Shown here: one piece after another, positions 55,481-64,000 of the stretch
Numbering within the stretch: position 1 is the first letter of the stretch
Layout: every line of letters starts with the position of its first letter
DNA from: Azadirachta indica
Lineage: Eukaryota; Streptophyta; Magnoliopsida; Sapindales; Meliaceae
NCBI GenBank assembly: GCA_022749755.1
Contig: CM040453.1
Span: forward strand, 20,903,368 to 20,967,367
DNA: 64,000 bases
Direction of reading: 5' to 3'
Position numbers and translations under genes: made by a program
Notes under the pieces: model-generated
What the model was told of the DNA's origin: nothing
Seen by the model: the letters and a program-made list of their open reading frames with translations, nothing else
Database searches by the model: none

Positions 55481-56627
55481 GGCCAAGTTAAAGGATTTGG
55501 CTAATGAAGCCAAGATCCAAGCAAATACCATTTTTATCCATTACATACACATACATACATACATACACACATTAGGGTTTGAGGTGGAGTTGGGTGCACC
55601 CGAGGTAGTCAAATGCCTCGTACCAAGTCCTGGTCCTAGCTCAAATGAAAAATGCAGTTCGATGCTGTTTTGAAGGTTAGCCCACTATGAGCCCTTGAAA
55701 ACGATAAGATATATGTGCTTTGCCTCCCGCACAACTTCTTTATTTAGTTCATTTTGCCTCCAAACACTCCCCACCACATAATACAATCTAGTTCGTCTAC
55801 AAACTCCTAGCAAAATAGAACAAGGCTTAGACAGGGGTCGCCTTTCTACTACCCTCTCTAATGCCTAGTTAAGCATCTAAAAGTAATAGAACAAGGCGAA
55901 AGTCAATCATGGAGAAAGAAAACTCATAAGATCAAAGGAGTCAATGCAAAATAAGATGAACCAAGCTCTTTGCAATGCATTTACTGTTCATTCATAGAGG
56001 TTTTCATGATGAATTTTTGAGCAAAATGAGAAGGAAGAGAGAGAATCATTTTGGGTAACATAACCTTATCTCTCCTAGGAATGTAGTGAATGAATTCTCC
56101 TCTACCAAAACCAAGAGAAATATGGTTCTATATTGAAATAAAAATTCTTAAATGTGATTGGATGGAAAATATTGCCTTAACCTTGCCTTTACCTCTGCCC
56201 CCCACTATTAGCTCTTAGTGGTCCCTTGTCTAAGTGACACATTAAAATTAATGTGTTATAAAATTAGTTATATTATTTTTTAATATTTATTTTCAATTAG
56301 GAGTTGAAAATAATTTTTTACCTAATTAATATTATATAAGGGTATCATTGTTATGTTTTAATAAATCAAAATTTTTATGGGTATTTTTAAAACTATTGAA
56401 ACCATTTAAGTTAATAGACTAAATTTTAGGGATTCATATATTATTATACTTAACCCTGTCAATTAACAGAAGGGGAATTCGGGTTATTATGGAAATAAGA
56501 GGGGGGTATCGGGGTATTAGATGAAACAATAGAGGGGAATTGAGCATCTCCCCAATAAATTATCTAGAACAAGTTCAGACATTTCTAGGCGCAAGTGAAG
56601 AATCGATGGCACTTTTCTAACCCTCTT

Positions 56628-56790
56628 TCATGTGTTGTGATATACGACCACTTTTATCATACATGCTACGATACATTGTTGCATTTTTCACATGTGCCAT
56701 AGTATATGGTCACATGAGCATTTCCACATGCATCACAGTATGTGGTTGTGTGAACACCTCTACATGTGCCACGATATATGTCAAGTGGGG
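56628..56790 (+). repeat. 36-bp minisatellite, second copy
   Basis: Units at 56690, 56726 and 56762, the same number and spacing as at 31988-32060. Confidence 0.8.
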
Positions 56791-57959
56791 TATTATTAAC
56801 AAATGGCGAATAATCTAGCGATACATAGGGAGAAGCCTAACTCAAATTGGGTCTTATCTTACTACATGTGAGTAGAGCTCATATCTTGCCCTATATTGAA
56901 GTGGGCGTGCGGTGGGTCACCCCATAGTGTGTAGACTGGGCTTATCTTTTGCCACGTGTGTATTCATAATTTTCCCATAACAATACAAACACCAATTTGG
57001 TAGAGATCGATTCATAAACTTATGAATTAATTAATTTAATAATATTTAACTTATACATGCATTTACTCTAAAATTGATCAATCATGAGAATAAAATTCAG
57101 TAACATGTCTCTCAAAAATTAAAACAAAATAATTTGGTAACACAGACATTTAAAATAATTAAAAATCTGAAAATAATGTACAATTATTGTCTTTATGTTG
57201 AAAATTTGTAGGAAAATGGACAAATCAGTTAAAATTAGTCTAAAGATGAAATGCACCAGAAATATAATTAATAAAGAAAGAAGACAACGGACAATAGCTA
57301 TAGAATAGACAAGCTGATGCGAAAGAAGCAACTACAAAAATTAGTAGACCGAATAACCCCATCCATTGTCACTCTTTGTAGTTGCTACGAAAATAATTTT
57401 ACTAGTAAAGCTACCCACATGTATAATTAATGTTTCCTTTAAAAAATGTATGGAAAGAATGCCTTACTCATATATACACCAAATTGTTATAGGAATAGCT
57501 ATAGGCTTTATAGCGATTTGCCCTAAATGAGGTACTATTTAGATGATAAGATGGAAATGAAAAGAGATTAATTTCTATATTGTTAATAGGATGAGAAACG
57601 GTTTAATACTCCCTATCCCGCCCCATTCCCCATATATGTATAATATTTAATTAAAATTTTTTAATTTAGTATCCTATCAAATAGTTAAGTTTAATTATTA
57701 CATATGGATAACAATTCTTGACTCTGTCCCTGCTAGGCCAAACCCATTCCAATCCTCGGTGTATTTCTGATTGGGCTAAATTGGGGACGGGACAAGGATC
57801 TCCTCGCTTGGGGTCACATCAAAAGAATTATACTCATTTGGACTCGTATACAACACTTCGAGAAATGTATGCAATTGCATTAGCGCTACACCATTATGTT
57901 TTATTCATCAAAACATGCAAATGGAATATATTTAACAAAAAATTAATATTTAATTTATA

Positions 57960-58960
57960 TTATTATTAATATAAAGTAATTCTATAATCTAAAAATACTT
58001 AAATTTTTTTATTTAGATTATATAATAGTAATTATAATTATTAAATCTAAATTATTTTAAATTATAAATTATTATTTATATAATATAAAATTTTAAAAAA
58101 TGAGGACTATATTGATAAAATTCTCAAGCATCACAAAAACATATTTAAAATGCTAAATTTATTATTACTAACTTGATTACACATTTAAAGTATTTAACAA
58201 AATCTATGTCCTACAATTATAAATTTTTAATTTGTTATTAAAAAATATGTCAACAATTTTAAAGTTTTTATCAAATCTCATAAAACAAATTAAATTTTTA
58301 TTTCTTAGTAATAGTATATTAATTTTTTTGTATGTGAAATAACCATTTCACATGTCAAAAATAATATAATAAAATAAATATTTAATTTTTTATAAATTAA
58401 TTGTTAAAAAAAAGAAAATTGGCAACAATCAAGTTATGCAAAGGAGTAAAAATAAAACTTTACAATATTAATTTTGCAATTTATAATTAATATTTAATAT
58501 TTTACTGTGTACAACTAACAATAATAAAATTTTACACACATTTATAGAAAAGTATGGGTAATTATAATTATGAAACCTAAATTGTTTTAAATTAAAAAAA
58601 AAATTTCTATCTATCTATATATCCATAATATAAAATTTTTAAAATAAAGAGTATATGAATAAAAATCCTAAGTTTCACAAAAGTATATTTAAAGTATTAA
58701 ATTTATGCACTTGATTACATTCTTAAAGTATTTAACGAAACTTAGCTATTACAATTATCAATTTTTAATTTGTTATTAAAAGTATATTATTAATTTTAAA
58801 TCTTTTATCAAATATCACAGTGCAAATTATATCTTTATCTTTTATTAATAAATATTTAATTATTTATATATGAATCACCTATTCATATATCATCAAAATA
58901 ATATACTAAAAATAAATAATTGACTCTTTCTTAAATTAATTGTTATAAATAAGATAAATG
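57960..58960. repeat. Diverged direct repeat pair, second copy
   Basis: Counterpart of 33340-34290. Confidence 0.45.
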
Positions 58961-59179
58961 ATAGCAATCATCAATTTGATTGAAAAAATTTATATAAAAT
59001 ATTACAATTAATAAAAATTATGTTTTACCAAATTATCAAATTTGATTGATACATTTATTATAATTTTTTACTAAATTATATAAATAGAAAATTAAATAAT
59101 TTATTAGTAAATTATGATATAATTTTTTATAAAATAGATAAAGTTAGAAAAATGTATTAAATCATGTAAAACTTATGTG

Positions 59180-59870
59180 ATAAAAAATTTTTAACTTTTT
59201 TTTTTATTTTCTTAACAATAATTTAATATTTAATTATCTAAAAAGATAAATAAAATATATATATTTTTAAAGTTTTACTTTTATATCTAATATATTTATT
59301 TAAAAAATCATATAAAATTCATTATATTTTCTTTAAAAAAAGTAAAATTATAAAAAAAAAAGAAGATAGTTTTTTATCATTTGTTAATAAAATTAGTAAT
59401 TAAATATATTTTTATTACTATTAAATGATATAATTAATTTTAATTTAAATGTAGAAAAATAAGAGAATTTTATAATATAATATATATAACTTCTATTTAT
59501 TATTTATTTATATTTTCATAATTTTTTTTAAAAAAATATAATGAACTTAATATAATCTTTTAAATAAATATTTTGTATATAAAAATAAAATTTTAAAAAT
59601 ATATTTCATTTAACTTTTTAGATAATTAAATATCAAATTTTTATTAAAAATATAAAAAAAGTGATTTAAAAATATTTTAGTACATGGATTTAATCTAACT
59701 TATTGTAGACTTTCATAATAATATTATTTTTTAATTTTTATTGAAATAATAAATTAAAAAATTATTAAGTTCTTAGTGTATTATGAAAAATATTAAAATA
59801 GGGAATAAATTATTATAATTGAAAAAAGCCTATTATAAAAAATCTTAAAATAGAGACTAAATTGATATCT
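59180..59870. mobile_element. Compact fold-back element, second copy
   Basis: Counterpart of 34500-35190. Confidence 0.6.
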
Positions 59871-60207
59871 TACTTGATTAGTTTATTAAAGTTTAAGTAT
59901 ATAGATGATAATAATCTAACACATGAACCCACAGAAAAAAAAAAAAAGAAAAAGGTTAAAGGGTATTAGTGCACTTTTATTACCTATCGTTTGGAGTCAA
60001 TTTTAGAGGATTGTCAAATTTTTAATGTGTATAATTACGGGAATAATTCATAAATATATACAATGATTATAGTAGGGAGTAGATTAATTGAGAGAGATTT
60101 TAATACCATTAATAGTGACATTTCAAACAGAGTTCAACAACTAAAATTGTTTTTATTATAAATTCAAAGAAATATAAATACCATTAATTCAAAAGCTTTA
60201 TTGTTTC

Positions 60208-60968
60208 AAAGGGGATATTGTATTTTACTCCTGACTTTTGAAAAAAGTTAATACATTTTTTGAGTTTTTGAGTTTTTGAGAAAGGTAAAATACCTCTAAA
60301 TTTTAGAAAAAGTTAAAATATTCTGTTGAATTACTATTTACATATTAATTTGAGTATTTTACCTTCTAGTACTAAAAATATTTAAAATAATAATATTTTG
60401 ACCCTTAATTATTTGTTCTTTCAAATTTATTGTCAAATTTATATAATATTTAATTACAAATTTTCTAAAATATATCATATTGTAAAATAATTTAATTTAA
60501 AAATTATGTATAATTAATATTGTCTATGTATAATGGTGTAAACATTTAAGAAATTTTGATAACAAATTTTATGTTATGAAAAATTCTACAATTAATTATA
60601 CATAATTTTTTAAATAAATTATTTTAATAATAGGATATATTTTAGAAATTGTATATAATTAGATATAATTATTTGATTATAATTTTTGAAGGAAAGAAAT
60701 AATTAAAGGTTGAAATATTATTATAATTTTTAAATTTAAATGTCACAAGAAGATTATATTGATTATTAAGTAAAAAATAAAAATAATATAATTATTTTAT
60801 ATATTTTTAATGGTAAATAAATAAAATAATCAAATTAAAATATGAATAATATTTTCAAAAAAGTATGTTGACTTTCTCCAAAATGTAAGGGATATCTTAC
60901 TTTTTTTAAAATCTAGAGGATATGTTAACTTTCGTCCAAAACCTACGGAGTAAAGCACAATGCCCTTT
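60208..60968. mobile_element. MULE-like MITE upstream of E, second copy
   Basis: Counterpart of 35530-36289 with the same AAAGGGG...CCCTTT ends. Confidence 0.7.
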
Positions 60969-61013
60969 AACATTCTCAGTTATTCCGTTTTTTAATTTAC
61001 TCTTTATTTAAGG

Positions 61014-62130
61014 CTATATAAACCACGGTCTCTCTTCTTTCAACAGTCTCCACCTGAACTCTCTGTGTGCAACATTTTCAATTAACAAAACACCACTATT
61101 CTGCCGTTGAATAATGTTTATGGTAATTATTTAGTTTATATTTTTTCTTTTAGCAATGTGCTTGTTTCCTTTTAGGTTTACACGAAACAGGTTCTGCTTG
61201 GATTCTAAATCTAGCTACCATTGTAGAAAGTAGGACTCTCCAAGTTTGGTTTCCATGTCTTCTGATTTTCAAAATTTTTTTATTGGTTTTTGATAAATTC
61301 TATGTGATTTACCTAGCTAGTGCTGGGTGCTGACCCTTACTTGGCTTCAATTTCATACAACAAATAGTAAAAGTCTAAGGTAGAAATGTTTAGCGCACAT
61401 AGAATCTTTTACGCAGGCGAGAGTTTCTGTTTGCTGGATCATTTCCTCATTTAATTTTTTGTTTGAAATGCATTGGCAACGCATGACTAGGGCATGCACA
61501 TCTCGATCGATATTTGGTTTATTCGTCCATATATATAATTGATACAACTTATAAATTTATAGTTTTTGTCTATGGCATCAAATTTTGGAATATACAAGTA
61601 TACTTGCAAGAAACGTAATGGATTTACTGGGCTTCCTATTCCTGTAAACATTGAAGAACAATGGCCAAATACACTTGAGTAAATTTGCTTACGGGATATT
61701 GGGTTGTGCTATTGTATTTGGCTGATGAAATTCACCCCATGTAATACTGTATCATTTCATTTCTCTGTTTTTTTAAACAAAATGACCTGTGGTTTCCATG
61801 GTATTTGAAAGCATTTGCTTTACTGATTTTATTGCTTTGTTTGAAAGAAAATTTAGTTTCAACAAGCAAATACTTGTGTTAATCACTATAATTAACTTTT
61901 TATAATTTCTTTGATTAAACCATAGATTTTCCTGTTCTTTTATTGTGGTATAATTCATGTAGAAGTCAGCTAGCAAGAGAGTTTTCTTCCTTCTAATTCT
62001 TAGAAATCGGTACACATCTTTGATATATAATGCAGATTTATATCGTGTATATGGGAAATAATCCCCAAAGGCAAGACCAAGCCTCCACATCGTCTCTCCA
62101 CTTGAGCATGCTACGACAAGTCGCCGGCAG
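61014..62130 (+). pseudogene. Truncated subtilase pseudogene E, second copy
   Basis: TATA box at 61014-61022; open exon 2 at 62036-62130 (QIYIVYMGNNPQ, then Gly changed to Arg). Compared with the first copy, about 80 bp is missing near 61150, joined at a short TTTCTTT/CTTTT match. Confidence 0.75.
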
Positions 62131-62323
62131 GTTATATATCTATACGTATCTTTCATTCCTGCAATGGACTCATTTTCTTTGAAATTAATTATATATATAG
62201 CAAGTTATTGACCAATTATTAATTTATGTGAATGATTTCAACAACATGGGTTCAAAACCTAATCTTGTAATTGATGAATGATCTACTAATGAAAGTGCAT
62301 GTTATTGCCAACAAATAATATAG

Positions 62324-62640
62324 TGATAAGTGAAGCATCATTCCTATGAGAAGTGTTAATCTAATAAGCACCAAAGATGATTAACTCTAAATTTATTTGA
62401 AGAAAATATTGTGATTTGGATGAGAAAGTAAAATAGTCTAAAAAGTAATAAACAAAATGAAATGGAGATTTCAATTAATACAAGGTCTAGGGCTAATGAC
62501 TTGATCCTATTTAATCACATCTACTTCTTCAAGTTATACTATTTTGATTAATTACCCATATAGCTAGTAAAATTACTCTATTTTGTTTGATAGTCTCTCT
62601 TGAGATCAATCGAAACTATTTCATGTTTACACATTTACTC
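62324..62640 (-). mobile_element. LTR 3' fragment, second copy
   Basis: Ends TGATAAGTG at 62324-62332. The junction with exon 4 of D reads (minus strand) GGCACTTGTCAAG|AGTAAATG, the cleaner form; the first copy has a 2-bp loss and about 20 extra bases here. Confidence 0.8.
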
Positions 62641-63624
62641 TTGACAAGTGCCTTTCCATTTGGCTGGCGGTGGGCCAAATCCATTGTCGTTAAAGCTATC
62701 AGACTCGGGCTAATTCCAGTGTCAAACACTGCAATAATTGTATCACTTTCCACGGTTGGTGCTCTTTTAACTTGTTGGTAAAATCCCATGAAATCCCATG
62801 ACCTTGTTGTATGAAGCTTTCTTTTCTCGTTTGGAAATGCAGATAGTACACCTTCCATTCCTATTAAATATTTACTCCAAGTTACTAATATTGTCCATTT
62901 ATTAATTAATGATCTAATATATAAAAATTCGATGAAAATAAATTTTAAAAAATGAAAAAGAAAAATTATGTTCAACCACCAGCCATTACTCGAGCTTCCT
63001 CCGCAGTCAGCTTGATGGCAAATCCACGGAAACTCCTGTAGTTACAAAGAATAGATTCTAGACCGATATTGCTGAATCTTATTCACACAAACGAATTAGT
63101 TAGCCTATCTAAATCATTGACAATTTTGAAATCATGTTTCTTTTTGTTACTTATTTGTACCAGAAATAATTGACTTTTTTAATTTAATTGTAAGGTTAAT
63201 TACTATAGCTAAAATAATCTACAATTAAATTCAGAGTCGCTCCAGCAAGGAATTGAGTTCAATTAATATATTATATTTCTTTTACTATAAGGGGCTGGAA
63301 GAAGTCTGTTTTTTATTTTGTTTATTTTTTGTTTATAAATGTGAATCAATTAACTCTAACAAAATTTTAAAAAAAATAATTTCCTCAACCATCTTTCTAT
63401 ATAAAAAGTTGAATGTAATACAATTAACCAGATTTTTGGTTTGTCTTTTATCAAGCCTCTATTGATTGACACCTAATAATTTTTATATACAAATTATTCA
63501 CAACTTTTAAGTGATTATATATATGTACATAACTTGCCAAGGACTTTTCCTAGCATGCTCGTATGAAGAGATGTTGCTGAAGCTGATTCCCATATACACG
63601 ATATAAGTCTGCATTACATATGTG

Positions 63625-63662
<38 letters not shown>

Positions 63663-63883
63663 GACAAGTGATCAAATTTGTTATAATTAATCTTCTAAAG
63701 CCACGAAATTAAGAACAGAAAATCTGAAGAGGAGAATTAAGACATAAAATTAAAATAACAATAACATGAATAGAAATATTTTACCTATCAAATATTGTTT
63801 TGAAAAGCAGAGAGGCTGATAAGCAAAGAAAAGGTGAGAAAGTGCAGTGGAAGCCATGGGAGAAGAGAGCTTCTGCTTTTCAT
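62641..63883 (-). pseudogene. Subtilase pseudogene D, second copy (exons 1-4)
   Basis: Counterpart of 38058-39292. ATG at 63883 (minus) with signal peptide, then exons 2-4 in the same state, including the 1-bp deletion after VFDTGI. The first intron has a longer (AT)n run (about 63628-63655). Confidence 0.85.
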
Positions 63884-63953
63884 GGTAGCCAAAAGTTTTG
63901 TTCTGTCTAATTTGGAAAAAAAAAAATATACTTCAAGCGAGCAAGATATATAA

Positions 63954-64000
63954 TAAGTGTGGATAGAAAAACCGGAACAAACTAAATTGGACCGAAACCA
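63954..64000 (-). mobile_element. hAT MITE, first 47 bp at window end
   Basis: Identical to 39364-39410 and ends at the same base. Confidence 0.7.

Noticed and set aside
63628..63655. Long (AT)n tracts as an origin or regulatory element
   Set aside because: Ordinary dinucleotide microsatellite that varies in length between the copies.

Overview
The window looks like AT-rich nuclear DNA of a dicot plant. It holds multi-exon cucumisin-type subtilase genes, an LTR retrotransposon of the plant 'Transposase_32' type, hAT elements with 8-bp target duplications, MULE-like MITEs and a CACTA-type end. The species cannot be fixed from the sequence; a woody, heterozygous eudicot (a Citrus-like genome, for example) is a guess only. 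I find no protein gene that is clearly intact.

The core is a decayed cluster of cucumisin-like serine protease (S8 subtilase) copies. From left to right: copy A (995-1326, only exons 1-2); copy B (4541-7265, exons 1-6, then cut by a retrotransposon); a truncated minus-strand copy E (12442-13640, promoter and exon 2); copy C (18481-26212, all regions from signal peptide to C-terminal domain, but full of stops, frameshifts and splice losses); a separate I9-type subtilase inhibitor-like pseudogene (27649-28495); then an inverted counterpart of the B/E locus, made of E (36335-37528, plus) and D (38058-39292, minus). Lesions shared among copies show that the family was already damaged before some of the duplications.

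Mobile DNA explains much of the rest. A truncated LTR element lies at 7266-12248, with its 3' LTR at 10870-12248. A long fold-back element sits in an intron of C (19165-22262), with a hAT element (19948-21577) nested inside it. A hAT MITE sits at the promoter of A, B, C and D, and a MULE-like MITE lies just upstream of the TATA box of E.

A 100-base N gap at 39411-39510 splits the window. Everything after it (39511-64000) is a near-identical direct copy of 14998-39410, and both copies end at the same base inside the same MITE. The simplest reading is that two allelic contigs were placed side by side (a false duplication); a true 24.4-kb tandem duplication is the alternative. Features after 39511 are therefore listed as second copies, with their differences noted. 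These include a solo LTR, several frame differences and small deletions.
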